64,000 nucleotides of DNA from Glossina fuscipes (GCF_014805625.2 NW_023998433.1:4835757-4899756); one strand, 5' to 3'. Numbered from the stretch's first letter, positions 24,997-38,158 are shown. Made by a program: numbers and translations. The notes: generated by a model from the letters alone, not told the origin.

Positions 24997-26768
24997 ATGG
25001 CGGAAAATAGGAGAGATGTGAATTTTGTTACACGCACATTCGATCGCAGTCCGTCTAAAAGCCAGTATTTGGTAGGGGTTATCGACGACGGCACTTCTAC
25101 TGTCTCTTTCTCTATATATACTACACCCGACTTTAAGGAAATTGCTTCTCATCAATTGAGTATACCGATGATCTCTCCTAAGCCGGGTTGGTACGAACAA
25201 GATGCCATGGCCGTTATCAACAACATGTACCGTTGCATTGAAATAACAATGAGTATGTTGGCGTCTTTGGGATATAAAAAGGAAGACTTGGTTACCATTG
25301 GCATCACAAATCAACGGGAAACCACCATTATGTGGGACGCTATTACCGGCAAACCGTTGCACAATGCCATTGTCTGGAATGATATACGCACAAGTTCCAC
25401 CGTTGATCAGATAGTGGTGCATATACCTGATAAAAATATAAATCATTTTAAGGATAAATGCGGCCTACCAATATCACCATATTTTCCGGCCTTAAAAATA
25501 CGCTGGCTCATGGAGAATGTGCCCGCTATACAAAGAGCATGTCGAGAAAAACGTTGCAAAGCTGGCACTATTGACAGTTGGATAATTTGGCACTTAACCA
25601 AGGGTACGTGGTATCTAGTGTAGAACACAGTAGCGATTTCATTTAAGAACTACGTTCTTTTATCGTTCTAGGTGGACTACACATAACCGACGTAACAAAT
25701 GCTTCACGTACTCTGCTTATGAATATTTCAACTTTACAGTGGGATCATACGTTACTTAAAGCTTTCTTTATAGAGATTGAAATGCTACCTCAAATACGTA
25801 GCTCTTCCGAAATATATGGTATCGTTACCGATGAGCGCACCTCGTTGCTTGGTGTAAAGATAAGCGGAATATTGGGCAATCAGCAAGCGTCATTACTGGG
25901 TCAAATGTGCATAAAGCCCGGTCAGGCCAAAAATACTTATCGAGCGGGTTGCTTTCTATTGTGCAATACCGGTCACGTACCCGTTATATCAAGGCATGGT
26001 TTGTTAACAACCGTTGCTTACAAGTTGGGATCAAATAATCCCGCCACGTATGCTTTGGAGGGCGCGGTAGCGGTAGCTGGTCATGCTTTGGAGTGGTTAG
26101 AGCACCAAGTTCGCATTTTGCCCAGACTTGAAGACGCTGAAAAATATGCTGCAGCTGTACCTACAACCGGAGATGTATACTTTGTGCCCGCTTTTACAGG
26201 TTTGTATGCGCCATATTGGCGAAAAGATGCTCGGGGCCTAATAGTCGGCCTTACTCAGTTTTCTACTAAACATCACATTATAAGAGCCGCTTTAGAAGCA
26301 ATATGTTTCCAAACACGTGATATATTAGAGATCATGTATAAGGAAACAGAGCAAGAAATTGATAAATTACATGCCGATGGTCAGCTATCCAAAAACAATC
26401 TGTTAATGCAGTTACAAGCGGATACTGTTGGCATTCCAGTATTTCGTTCCCAACTGTTCGATTGTGCACCTTTTGGTGTTGCCATGTGTGCTGCACAGGC
26501 GCACGGTATAGATCTTTGTCGCTTCGATCCAGATAAAAAGGAGTATTTTAACGTCTTTTATGATCAATTCATGCCAGCAAGTACAGATGAGGAGCGAAAA
26601 CATCGATACGGCAAATGGAAAAGGGCTGTACAACGCAGTTTTGATTGGGCCGTTCCCACAAAGCTGAATGTTGGCCCTGATATAAGCCGCCCCACTAAGA
26701 TATATGTTATGCCGCTTAGTTTATTCTTCTTGATCTCTTTTGCCATGATTATTCATTCATGGAAATAG
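24997..26768 (+). CDS. Glycerol kinase-like protein 1 (FGGY family), catalytic residues substituted
   Basis: Two exons, 24997-25603 and 25672-26768, with a GT-AG intron of 68 bp, giving 567 residues, near the usual animal glycerol kinase length. FGGY-family blocks are in order: DDGTSTVSF (30-38), NQRETT (105-110, the glycerol-binding Arg-Glu kept), NAIVWNDIRT, GTIDSWIIW, DVTNASRT (209-216), GILGNQQASLLGQMC, YFVPAFTGLYAPYW and LMQLQAD. Residues 546-567 form a hydrophobic tail ending IIHSWK, like the mitochondrial outer-membrane anchor of animal GK. Unusual residues: Asn272 replaces the catalytic Asp of GDQ, Arg293 replaces Gly in TYGTG, Ser37 replaces the Arg of the first phosphate loop, and Gln440 breaks DGG. 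ATP-dependent glycerol phosphorylation is therefore doubtful. The frame is intact. A splice-acceptor-like sequence 12 bp before the ATG suggests a 5' UTR intron. A mariner lies 60 bp past the stop. Confidence 0.9.
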
Positions 26769-26828
26769 CATATAATCTCAGTTAATTGAAAAAAAGAAGA
26801 AAAAAAAACCAAAAAGACGTAATTATAT

Positions 26829-28055
26829 TAGGTGGTTGCATGTATTTTGATAGTATTTTCACTTGAAAAAGGCATTTATTGAGAAAAATTGGCACAATAC
26901 ATATATATTAAACAAAATATTTCATATAATTTTGTATAACTTTTTCCAACCTTTCTGGCAACATGTCGATACCTTGTCGAAAGAACGATATTGATATGGG
27001 AGCGATCGGGTCGTGGACGTATTTTCGCACTTCTCCAATTTTTTGGAACCGCATGTCAGCCAAACCATGCTGCATCAACAAGTGGTAACCAAAAGCTGCC
27101 ATGTCTGATAAATACGCCGGGTGTGGCAATACCTCCCATTCGAACTGCAACAGTGTGTCCTAGACAATTCTTGCAACGTCTAGCCGAGTTTTGTCATGCA
27201 AGAGGATGACTTTGTGTCTTTTATCCGCTATTGCTGATATTTTTTCCAACAATACCTTGTTCAATTGGGTCAACTTGTGTCGGTAGACATTAGCAGCTCG
27301 TAATTCACTACACCTTGCTGATCTCACCATATGCACAGCAAAACCTTATCTCCATGGATTCTGCTTCGGTGTCAATGTGGGTGGCTACCCTGGGCTAATG
27401 CAAGACTTTTTGCGCTTAGATATCTCGTAGTACAGCCATTTCTTATCGCCAGTCATAATAGGCCACAGAAAAGTTTTCTTCTTTTCCCTGGAAAGCAATG
27501 AAACCGCGATGTTGAAACGTTTCGAAATGGCATTTTCAATTCGTATAGTAGTTGCTCTTTTTGGATATTTACCGTTGTATGAAAACATCTAGAAACTGTT
27601 GACTTTTTAACTGCTAAACTGTCCGAAAGTTCTTTGAGGGATTGAGCTGGGGTTTCGTCCAATAAGTTTTGTAATTCGTTGTCTTCGAAGTTTTTCGGCC
27701 GTTCTTTGTCATTGACATCAAAATCATTACTTTTAAACCATTAAAAACAAAAACAACAATTGAGATATGGCGGAGCAGCATCACCATAAGCTTCGAAATA
27801 TTTATGGTGGATTTTGGCGGCAGACTTCTACAAATTATACAACAACAGCAATGAAGGTCGAAAATACCATTTTGAGTGCTCCATGATTAGCGTGATCGTA
27901 CGCTGACTTAATTAATACTACTAAATTAAAAACTATTATTTCCGGTGGAAAAAGATGAAAATCACCGAATTTAGTCGTTATGTACACTGCCATATCGCAT
28001 TTTTTTATAACTTTCAGCTGTAGAATTCGCCTATCAAAATATATGCAATCACCTA
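26829..28055 (-). mobile_element. Near full-length mariner, copy E (about 1.22 kb)
   Basis: TA-flanked, with inverted ends GGTGGTTGCA and TGCAATCACC. The transposase reads on the - strand but is broken by stops and frameshifts. Recognisable pieces are MDETPAQSLKELSDSLAVKK with STVSRCFH (helix-turn-helix linker), then VSLLSREKK and ITGDKKWLYYEIS with KRKKS (the catalytic-domain TGDEKWIYYDNPKRKKS block), and near the C-terminus LPHPAYLSDMAAFGYHLLMQ (PxYSPDLAPSDYHLFRSMQ). Because it starts about 60 bp after the kinase stop codon, it may lie inside or truncate that gene's 3' UTR. Confidence 0.9.
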
Positions 28056-29369
28056 ATATTTAAACACTTTACACTTCAGATTTGCTTTAACTGAAGTTTC
28101 GCGTTAGCTAAGTAAGTATTTGTCACACTTTAATCATTTGTATATTTAGTGTAGTATATATTTTGCTTTGGTAATATTGATCTAGTCGTATAAACAGGTC
28201 TCTTCTCTAGAGTACTCACATTTTTTATATACGTTTATATATAATTTGTTGTACATTATTTAGAATAATTTGATGTTCACTGATGAAATGATAAGCTTTG
28301 ATAGCAAGGGTTATGGTATATGGTCAATTAAAACAAAGTAACTTGGTTTTTGGTTTACACTTTAAATTTATCTTTTCTTTTAATTTTCTATCCTAATATT
28401 GTTTCTAAAATTTTATTACACATATAAGAAGAATCCGTACGCTTTTGTTCTTCCTTTGCTTTTGGTAAAACTTTGAGTTGGCTCTTTTTAAAAGAAGTAA
28501 GCAAGTAGCATGAATTATTACATTTTCTCCATATATTTTCACCTATTAGGCAGAGGTGCATTCTTGAAAGCAATCAACAGAATTTGGACACGTTTATAGT
28601 GGCCAAAATTGCCGATTTTGTCTATTTTTATTCTGTTTAGTGTAATATGTTCGAAAAGAAGATATTTTAGAGTTTCAACCTCATCCCTGTGCATCTGTTC
28701 CAGTAGATTCCATTACGACTATCACTAGCAATTGATCTGAAAAAGCTTCTTTTTTTCTACTTTTGATACATGAACGAATATGTTATGTTTTTAAATATTG
28801 ATAAAGCATCGGCGATTTAGTAAAGTATTTAAGCAATATTATGCAGGAGCACGAATAGCGAGGCCGACATACCCATGTCTGCCTGCCTGTTTGCTAGTTG
28901 TCTATGAAAATTGCGATTACAACGCGAAGCAAGTCATTCAATTATTTTACCATCGTTCTCTTCGAGAAACATTTGATAATTAGTAACGTCAGCTCGTGGT
29001 CGATGACCAGAAAATTCATAGAGGGCTTTTTTTCGAAATTATCGACTCAAATTTATGGAACTTTATCTTTGTTCCTAATAAGATCGGTAACAAGTTGTAA
29101 ACACAGCTAAATCGCAGCAGCAGCTAATGTATAATTATAATTCCGGTACTAATTTTGAACTTGAAATTTCATTGAAGAGCTTTCAAAGCATTAAATTAAA
29201 TGAGATATAAAACGTATGTTTTTCAAAAACAAAAAATAGAAGCTTGAGTCCATCGTTTCCTGCGATTTTCAACGGGTAAAATTTTTAATATCTAATTATA
29301 TATATAAAAATGCCTTTCATCCGGAAATCCACCTTAATTACCTTAAATTACATCTAAAATTATAACAAT
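28056..29369. other. Intergenic, no gene recognised
   Basis: No gene supported. Two + strand frames at 28798-29110 overlap in different frames and have no motifs. Confidence 0.45.
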
Positions 29370-29870
29370 TAAGAAAATTATATTCGGCCCTCACCGAATC
29401 TTTTACACCCATCATCGTTATCCGAAAAAAGACAAAAAAAATTAAAGGATCAAATTTATAAATTTATTTATAATATGGCATGGGCGCGGGTGATTTTTTC
29501 CATTTTCAAAGTAAAACTTTGTGTCATATTGTTGTAGGCGCTTCCTTTACAAAGTTTAGTTCACTTCCAAATTCTTTTGCAAATTTTTAGGCGATACATT
29601 CATTTACGCTAACGGGAGTACGTTCACCACAAATACTAGACAGCTGCGCAGAGGGACAGATGGACAATGGACATACTCCATACTGCACTCCAAATTTGAA
29701 ACTTGCTACGAAAGCCCACAAAGTATATACATTCTTAGTCTTTTTTAAATTCGGAATGCACCTAAGCATGTCCGTGCGTTTTAACTGTCCGTCTGTTTGT
29801 CTATGTGACAAAACCTGTAAACATCTTTGTTTTTCATGTCTTTTGCATGTTTGTCTTAAAGTCTAACATG
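29370..29870 (-). repeat. Dispersed repeat pieces with an imperfect inverted repeat
   Basis: The part at 29375-29425 (CCTCACCGAATCTTTTACAC) is the reverse complement of sequence at about 52205-52250. The part at 29661-29785 is an imperfect palindrome: GGACATACTCCATACTGCAC with CCAAATTTGAAA on one arm is answered by the inverse of GGACATGCTTAGGTGCATTC with CGAATTTAAAAA on the other. Open frames on both strands over it are repeat artefacts. Confidence 0.5.
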
Positions 29871-32244
29871 CACACCTTATAAATTTGCATTTTTATTCTA
29901 TAAATTAGAAAAAATAAATTGCTAACATAAGAAGGTTCGGTCATTAGGAATTAAAGCATCTATTACGTCTTCTAGAACGGATTATGGGTGAATTTAAATG
30001 CCACATTTGGAAATGAAAAGGCGCATAAATAGGAATCAATAAGATGTAAGTATATCTTTTTGTGTTTGGCAAGCAATTGCGCTTTTGACAAGTCGATGCC
30101 TTAGATAAAAAACCACCTCATATGTATTAAAGCAACGAGCTATTCATACGTAAAATTTTTTAAACCTCCTTTGAAAGAAATGAAATCATATGAGATTGAA
30201 CCAATTAATTTGGGAGGGTTAGGACCCCCTTTCATACTTGTTCGCACTATAAACGATAGTGTATGACGTTTTCCTACTGCCGAAAATGATCCATTTGCTA
30301 ATATAAACGGACCGTTTTAGAATATTTGTAAGATGATGCGTAAATCGCGTCATGAAACAATAATAAATAAATAATTTTGCAAAATTGTTGCTTAAGCAAT
30401 TAACAGATTTTCACTTAATTCTACAATCATATATGTCTATCTATTCATTAAATTTTTGTCACCCTTCCATATTCAATGATTTCTAAGTAAAGTAAAAAAG
30501 ATGGGATTAGACCCACAGGCGTTGTTTCTTCGTAGCTCTATGGGAGTAGGGACTATGGCGCTTGCATGGATTCTTTGTACATTCGTTATTAAACGTTTAA
30601 TTAAAACAACACAACTCATATATACATAAAATATAAAATATAATTTTCCTTGTATTTAAATTTTGAACGATATACTCCGTGACTTGGCAACTCCTTTTAT
30701 TTTCTTAACGTTTATAATGAAATATGCTTGTATATTGCATTGTAGTCTACTAAAATTGTATGAATAAAAAAAGTCACTAATTACTTGTGTATAAATTTAT
30801 GCACATTATTATACCCATCACCGAAGCATGAGGAGCATATCCGTTTTTATTATATTTAATTCGTACTTTCTTTGCTTATGTTGGATAATATGAAAGGCTT
30901 GTTCTGTTTCTGGTTTGTCTGCTAATCACGAAGCAGCTGTTTAAACATCTGCTTAGCAATTCGAATAATGTTCTACGTGAAATATAGGGATATGTTGAAA
31001 TAAATCGTTTAAAAATGTAAAAATTCTATAATTACTGAAAGATAATTAAAAATCAGGAATTGCAATGTATATAAAAATGTATATAAAACTAAAAAACATT
31101 ATGGTGTCTTTCAAAAGGCTCGACATCAATTTAAAACCATTACAAGGAATTTTTTATGAGGCTTTGCATTCATAACGTTAGAGCCTATGAGCATAAGTAT
31201 ATGCTTACGGTGATTTGCTGGGTAAACGAAGAAAAGTGGGCTCGTCTAACTTTACTAGTATATCGAACAAAAAAACATCTAAAACAGAGAGTGTGAATAT
31301 GTGTGCTCCAATAAGTGAATATATAAACAAAAACTGCTGCTAACATTAGAAAGGTAAGTTTTTTTATAGTACAGCAAATTTTTACCATGATAGCTTTCGA
31401 TATTTGAATAAGTTTATTTATTTTCTAAATAATCTCAATTCCCACATGTGTGTGTTTTTGCAAACTAAAACATTCCTCTTGTCTTATATGCAGATTAGTG
31501 AAAGTCACCTTCGTTAAAGTGATTACATGTTTCTAGAAAAATTTTGTGTTATTTTCTTATTAAAAAAAGCTTTTGCGTGTAATAACTATGCAAATTCAAA
31601 AAAAATTTATCATAGCTTTGCATAATGACTGGTGAAATTTTTTAAATGAAAAATCACAAAAGTAGTCCGTAATAATTGTAAAAAAACATTTTCAAAGTGA
31701 GTCATTAGTCTAGAGATGTGAAAAATGACATGGAAATCTTAAAGATAAGTTTCACTATTATTTGTATACCAATATTTATAGTAATTTAGAAAGAGAAAAT
31801 TGGGTACATAGTTCAAGATTTATTTTCTACAAATTTTGTCTTTGTTTGGTGTGATTTTATGCCTTTACTTTTTTATACATGTTTAAATCACTGTTTTCTT
31901 TTTCTTCTTTTTGTCTTTTGTTGTTTTTTTTTTTTTTTCTTTTGTTTTTTGTTTATTCGTGTCTTTTCGGAACACTTATATAGCCAATCAGCATCAAGCT
32001 TTAGAAGGCTCGTTCATGTTGTTTATGCGTATATCAACTATATTAAGAACAAGATTGCTACATACAAATAGGGCATTAACATGCTTGCCTTGAAAGAAGG
32101 TTAAGGCTATTAAATGTTTCCCATTCTATAAATAGAAAATAGAGAATATTGCACTTAATTTCTTAAATGTTAAAATCGCATGCAATCACAATGATTTTCG
32201 TACGCTTTTGTATAAAAAGGAAGGACAAAGCAGTACTACTTGCT
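29871..32244. other. Intergenic, no gene recognised
   Basis: AT-rich with a long T-rich pyrimidine tract at 31895-31950. No gene or transposon recognised. Confidence 0.5.
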
Positions 32245-32965
32245 AAAGAAAAATATCACCTTTTATATTTACTACTGCAAATAACTTTTTATGCAGTAGA
32301 TCACTTGTGGTACAGGCTATATTAAGTTTGTACGGCCATGTAACACGTAGAGAGCTTAATATAAAAAGGAATCGATCTAAGTCTGTCTGTCCGTTTGATG
32401 TCTGTTCATGTGAATTAGAATCCAAGCTAGAGGTCGAAATTTTTGAAATATTTTGATGAAATTTCGCTACACTGACGTACTTTGACCGCTATTGAAAATG
32501 GTTGAACCGCTCTTCGACCACTCCCCATATAACGCCCTATATTGAAAAGTTATTAAAGAGGTAAAATTCGCAAATTCAAAATTTATCGACGAAACTCGCT
32601 TTGCACTAATATTTGGACATAATAGATTGCCATGAAAAATTTGGTTCAGCTGGAGTAATTTTTTAGCCCGCTCTTATATAACCATTCCTCCGAAAAGAGA
32701 ATCTTTATACAGTAAAACAATGTAAATTTTTAATATTTAATAGAGAAAATTAGTTCATAATAATTGAATTGGACCACGTTGATCTATTTTTTGGATTTCA
32801 TCGCATATAAGGATCTCTCTAATATGCGGGCTTTCATGAAAAATATGCCTTTGCATGAAAATAATATGTAACGTTTGTATTATCACCAGAACAAGTGAAT
32901 AACTTTATTTGGCGAAGTTGTACGGAGTGTCTAACAGTCGGCCTTACTCGACTAAAATGGTCTTG
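32245..32965 (-). repeat. Dispersed repeat family R, long copy
   Basis: Read on the - strand, it begins GAGTAAGGCCGACTGTTAGA and proceeds through AAAGTTATTCACTTG, TTTCATGAAAGCCCGCATA, ATATAAAGATTC-like, GGGGAGTGGTCGAAG, TTCAACCATTTTCAAT, GGACAGACAGACTTAGATCG and AACTTAATATAGCCTGTACC. The same landmarks in the same order occur on the + strand at 54285-55285. The conserved order over about 700 bp shows a real repeat family. No coding frame is evident. Confidence 0.65.
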
Positions 32966-34950
32966 CTTGTTTTGTTAAGTTGATATTTCTATACATTTCC
33001 TTTTTAATATATAAATTTTGAAAAAAATCAAAATCAAATTCGGCAATCGCTGTAATTTAATCATTGAACATTACCATTTGCCTGACATTTTTTAAAATTA
33101 AGCTGATTCTGCATAGTTTCAAAGTATGATAACATACTGGTTACTTTTATGCTAAATAGAGTACTTCGTAACCGTTGGCTTTTCAGATGCTTTTCAAAAT
33201 GAATAAAGAATTCATTATTTTTGTGTAAAAGTAAAGTTGAACACTATGTAACACTTTTGCTCAAAGATTCACTCTCTGTGGTTATGAAATGGTTCGTAAA
33301 TGTCTTTGCTCTATAGTTCTCGTTCGTTTTAAATCAAGTTGGATAACATTATCATACGTTCAGTTAAATTTTCCGAATAGTTAATTGAAATAGAAAATAA
33401 TAGCAAATTAATTATTGGGCAACTTTCACTACTTTCGGTTAATATACACTAATTGTTTTAGCATTTGATGAGATAAGCACGTTAACTTTACAATAAATCC
33501 TGACCCAGAAAAATATTACTAGGGAACAATTTTATCATATTGAAAATATTTGCACGCAATGCTTTTTTTTACGCTTGTTTTCTTATTATTAAAAGTAAAA
33601 TCATTTTATTTTGCAATTTTACACGTTGCCATAAATTTCGCAGCACTGTGTGCTGCTATACCGTTGTACTCACTTAGCGATCTTGTTTACCCTTTTTATT
33701 ATTTTACCTTATTATTATAATTGGTTTTTTATATACTTTTTATTAACTTATTACTTTTTTTCAAGTTCATTGCTTAATAAGATCATACGAATTTGATTTT
33801 TGGTAGCTCTCAGCATGGTTTTTAAAATAAGCATAGTTTAAACCCCACACCCCTTTTTGGCATAGGGTACATTAAGCATGTGCAAATATAGGTAACAACA
33901 CGTAGAACGTGAAACAGACCTAGCTTTTATTATACCGCTCGAGTCAGAATTATTGGCGTACTGATATATTACGATTTAAATATGGATGATATTAAAAAAT
34001 GATTAAATCGTACCGTTTCTGTGGCCATTCACTATACAGCGTATCATTTGAATTAAGTGGCTGTATAAAAAAATTAGTGTAATTTTCCATATTGCTTAAT
34101 AAAAATCGGTAGAAAATAATGTTTAACCATATAAAATAAATATAGAATGTTTGGATCGGGTGGAAGCATTTTTTGAATGCTTTATCATGCAAACGTTCCT
34201 ATGAAAGAAAAACTTTGTATAGCAACAAGGTACAATCTTTATTATATTTTATGGTGAAAATTGGTCTATACCGTGTAACATGCGATTTATATTGTAGCAA
34301 TTGTTACAAATACAATCTCGTTTGAAATGAGTTTGTTAATCTCATTGGTCAAAAGAAAAAAATAATTGAGATTGAATAGATTTTGGGGAAAACTGCAATT
34401 GACTTCATTCGGCAACAGTAAGAGATGGAAGGAAACGAAAAAGATAAGATGGTGGACTTTAAAGACTTTAAAGACCAAGGGTAGAGTAGGGTATAGTGGC
34501 TTAGTGCTTACGATATCAAATAGAAATTGTATTAATATATGTAGGATTAGATTTGATATCTTGATTAGAGTTCTACATTTTCAAAATAATGAAAAGTTTA
34601 TTAGCGTCCTCAATACACTTTTATTGTAGGTATTTATTTAAGTCGATAACTGCGTGGGCTTAATTAGGCTGGAATTGATCTTCGTTTAAAGCGCTAAATT
34701 CATATAATTTCGAAATTTTTTCATTAAAAGTGGTCGACTTTTAAAGCTGATTCATGCTGTACCTTATAACAGAAGGATTGGATGGCATTCGTCAGTAGGT
34801 ATACGTTCTTAATAATTATTAAATTTAACCGGAAGTTGCATAGTTTATTTGATGTCGATATAAGTAAGACGGGGCACTTTTTGCTCATATATTCTATTAT
34901 GCTTTATTCTCAAAATTTAAATGTACGTACATCCGTTTATAAATAAGAAA

Positions 34951-34982
<32 letters not shown>

Positions 34983-36459
34983 AACATACGATCTTTGTAA
35001 TTTGTTATTTGTACTTCCTGGCAAACGTTACGAAATTATCTGACGAAGCATGTTTCTTCACTAATCATTAATTGATTTCTTTAGTTTTTTATTTGCTATG
35101 GTGCGGTTTGTAAGCGTTTTTTAGCAATTAATTTCGAAAGAAAAAAAAAGAACTTGATTTTACAATAGTTTAAAAATATCACAAAAGTAAAAATCGAATC
35201 GAACATATTATTTTATTCTATACATAAAAGTGTAATATATTTTCATTTAATATCTACTGTAAATTTGTTAGAATATGGGTGAGTGAATGGGTAAGGTGAA
35301 TGGGTAAGCCCCTTGAGAGTGTGCGATCATCTAAGTAGATAAGCGGTTTGCAGTAAAAAACATTTTAATTAAAGAAAATTCTCTTTAGAATTGAGTTTTC
35401 GATCTTTCATGAATCAAGAGGGTTACGCTATGTTTACAAACTGTAAATGAGTCGGGGCTCGAGGATGAGTACTGTATTGTTTGCTTATATTTTCATTATC
35501 AAATATTTTTTCATTATTCTTTATTCAAAAATTACGCTATATTCGCTCTAGAACGATTGTTGAGTATCCGTTATCTCAAAGTTGTAAATCATTTGGAAGT
35601 TATTGTTGTTATACAATTTTTATGCAGCGCTAGTCAACTTGTTTTATTGTCAAATTTCAGATAACTATACTTTATAGCTTCGAATTAATTAAAGAAAAAC
35701 TTGCACTTTCTTCTAGTTTTTCATTAGGCGTTATCGGTAGCGTGCCTGTGGGCGGCTTCAGCGAATATTTAATGTTTCCTTCATATGTGCAAAGAGATTT
35801 TAGTTTTTACCTACATTTTAAATCTCGCCAATATAAAAACGATGGACGCTTTGTACCCCTTTTTGCACACTTTGCGCGATGTATTCGTTACTTATTTATT
35901 GAAGAATTGTAACGACTGTTCCTGCACTTACGTAGATTGTGAAATTTTCGTTTATTATTGCTATGTATTACAGAGGGTATAAGGAAGTTGGCATACTTTC
36001 CGCTCCTGCAATTTCAAGAAATTCATTCATATTATTATTACGAAACGTTCAGTGACGTTCTTAGAATAGTGGGAAGGAAGCAAAAATGAAAAAGAAAATG
36101 AAAAAATGCATGTTAAAATCGAATTTTTAGGTGATTAAAATTATTAAAAATCACTACCTTTAAGGCTTACGGAAGCGTAATATATATAATTTTATTTGAC
36201 AACTACAGGTGTTCAAGATTTTACTTAAACCAATGCTAAAAGCCTTACTTGTTTTTTCGCCTAGTAACGCTCAATTGATAAAGAGAAGTAAAAAACCAAG
36301 AACATGAATTTTCGCTATCACCCGTAATAAATGTGTTAATAGCAAAGACAATAAATGTGGATAGATTTATATTATGTATTGTATTATTATATTCTTACAT
36401 TACTACATTACGTATTGTTATACATAATGCATCGATTAGGCAAATAGTGTTCGTTTAAA
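32966..36459. other. Intergenic, no gene recognised
   Basis: About 3.5 kb with no supportable gene. An ATAA-type tetranucleotide run is at 34951-34984. Frames such as 34366-34629 lack family features. Confidence 0.5.
34951..34984. repeat. AAAT tetranucleotide microsatellite
   Basis: About eight tandem AAAT units. It could be the tail of an unrecognised LINE, but no RT sequence was seen beside it. Confidence 0.85.
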
Positions 36460-36485
36460 AAAATATTTTGATAAATTAAAACTTA

Positions 36486-37027
36486 TTGTTATTATTATTA
36501 TTATAATTTTAGACTAATGAAATAAATTCTTAGATTAAAAAAAAAAAGACATTGAGCACTAGCAACACAGGCTATCGGCTCTAATATAAATAAATGTACA
36601 TTAGATAATGAGCTTAGTAGTATTAATAAAGTAATATATAGAATTGATATTCGGTTCTTGGATTGGGGAGGAAGACTTCTTCAAGATCCATTGGTGGGTT
36701 GCAATTGTAAGACCGAGGCAAATTCTCGAAAATGTTTGGATCTTGGTTTTCTCAACATTTGTTGGATATAAAGGTGGAGTTAATTGAGGGTTAATGAAAG
36801 AGTAGTGGTGATGATGCTATTGTAAATTTCCTTTTGCAATTTTCTCTTTAACTTTTCTTTCAATGTATATTTGAAGATCCAACTTTTCCATGAAATCATC
36901 CATAATTAGAGCAGCAGAAGCAGCATACTTTGCCGCTCGATCAGCCTGCTCATTTCCCAATAAACCGATGCGACTTGGTACCCATAACATTTTAATTTTT
37001 CCGTCGGGTGTAGTAATTATATTCCTT
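36486..37027 (-). mobile_element. 5'-truncated I-like LINE: RNase H end plus 3' UTR
   Basis: On the - strand it starts with KIKMLWVPSRIGLLGNEQAD and RAAKYAASAALIM, the C-terminal part of a LINE RNase H domain (WVPSHxGIxGNExADxLAK). It continues into a 3' UTR and ends with AGCCGATAGCCTGTGTTGCT, ATTAGTCTAAAATT and a short AAT/TAA repeat tail, as in I-type elements. A 26-bp target-site duplication flanks it (36460-36485 and 37028-37053, one mismatch). The tail is homologous to the tails of the SINEs at 38.0 and 53.1 kb, which marks this lineage as the likely SINE partner. Confidence 0.8.
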
Positions 37028-37288
37028 AAAATATTTCGATAAATTAAAACTTAAAAAAGGTTAATTATAATATAATAATGTAATTTTAACTGATAGTATT
37101 AGTAGTAGTATTTATTTTGGTTGTGCTATGTTGTTGTGTTATGTGGCTGGAGTCCATTTTTAGATCTGACCTAGGCTAATAAGCCAAGAATATGTTTGCG
37201 TTGCAATTTTCTATCTCAATGTGCTTGGCTTGGAAGCAACAATCGATTTTGAGTATATTGACTTGAAATTTTTAACTCCTTACGAATA

Positions 37289-37554
37289 TATTTTTTTTAT
37301 ATGGCCAATCGTCCAGAGGAAGCCCTCAAGAGGCGTAACGTGGTAACAGTCAGAAAGAAGTACAGAATGGGAAAGAGATAGAGAGTTGTCTGTTGTTGGC
37401 CGCAGTCTAGTGGGTGTGTGCTCAATCGGAAGGTGTTATGCCTATACCGACTCACTATCACTATAGCTACAATGAAAGTAAATGCCACAGCATTGAGATT
37501 TGAACACGCAAACACGAAGTTGGTAGTCACGATTCTTACCTATTCGGCTACTCT
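37289..37554 (-). mobile_element. tRNA-derived SINE, family B
   Basis: On the - strand the head GAGTAGCCGAATAGGTAAGA to GTGTTCAAATCTCAATG resembles a tRNA with an A box (TAGCCGAATAGG) and a B box (GTTCAAATCTC), both needed for RNA polymerase III transcription. The body differs from family A and is shared with 17791-18041 (GTGAGTCGG, TAGGCATAACACC, GCGGCCAACA, CTCTATCTCTTTC, GATTGGCCAT), ending in an A-rich tail. A 77-codon frame inside is fortuitous. No clear target-site duplication. Confidence 0.7.
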
Positions 37555-37967
37555 ATATATGTATTTACTTTAGGATTTATATAAGGGAAATAACAACAAA
37601 ATATATAAAATAAATAATGGTATGAGGATAATAGTAAGTAAGCAAGTAACACGGTGATAACGAAAGTTTTCTTTCAGCTAGATCAGTCGTTGCATGTTTC
37701 AGACTTTGCTACGGTTTTATTATTTATATTATTTCTTTGTCTTTTTGTTTAATATTAGTTTAAATAAGTTCTGAAAGAACGCATTTAGATACACTATATG
37801 TACTATTTAGGATCACATCATCACAACTTTCAAATGAAAATCTTATTTGCAAGTCTTCAGCTAATTTATCCAAATCGTGAAATAAATTTACTATTTCTTT
37901 CATATAAACGGTATTTAGATTATCCGCATCTAAACAAAAATCCACTTCTCATCAAAGTGCGTAGTTT
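37555..37967. other. Intergenic, no gene recognised
   Basis: Short AT-rich spacer. Nothing recognised. Confidence 0.45.
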
Positions 37968-37982
37968 TATTCACAGTAAAAT

Positions 37983-38158
37983 CCGCCTGGGTGGCCGAGT
38001 AGGCAAGAGTCTCGACTAGCAACTCAGTGGTCGTGGGTTCGAATCTCAAGTGCGGTAGAGTTTTTAATAAAAGCCGATAGCCTTAGATGCTAGTGCTTTT
38101 AAGAGTTTAGTCTTAGAATTTATTTCTCTGGCGAAATTAATAATAATAATAATAATAA
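37983..38158 (+). mobile_element. tRNA-derived SINE, family A, with target-site duplication
   Basis: It begins CCGCCTGGGTGGCCGAGTAG (A box TGGCCGAGTAGG) and has GTGGGTTCGAATCTCAAGTG (B box GGTTCGAATCT) about 45 bp on. This matches a class II (Ser/Leu-like) tRNA head. A short body follows, then a LINE-like 3' tail from AGCCGATAGCCTTAGATGCT to an AAT trinucleotide run. The 12-bp duplication TATTCACAGTAA flanks it exactly (37968-37979 and 38159-38170). A functional tRNA gene is excluded because the element continues past the B box without an acceptor stem. Confidence 0.9.

Noticed and set aside
24970..25446. 158-codon - strand frame
   Set aside because: It is antisense to exon 1 of the first kinase gene; an analogous antisense frame over the second kinase is shorter and different.
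37297..37530. 77-codon - strand frame with a hydrophobic look
   Set aside because: It lies wholly inside a tRNA-derived SINE; the frame is fortuitous.
37983..38055. Possible functional tRNA gene (A and B boxes present)
   Set aside because: No acceptor stem closes it, and the sequence continues into a SINE body with an AAT tail and a target-site duplication; related copies exist.
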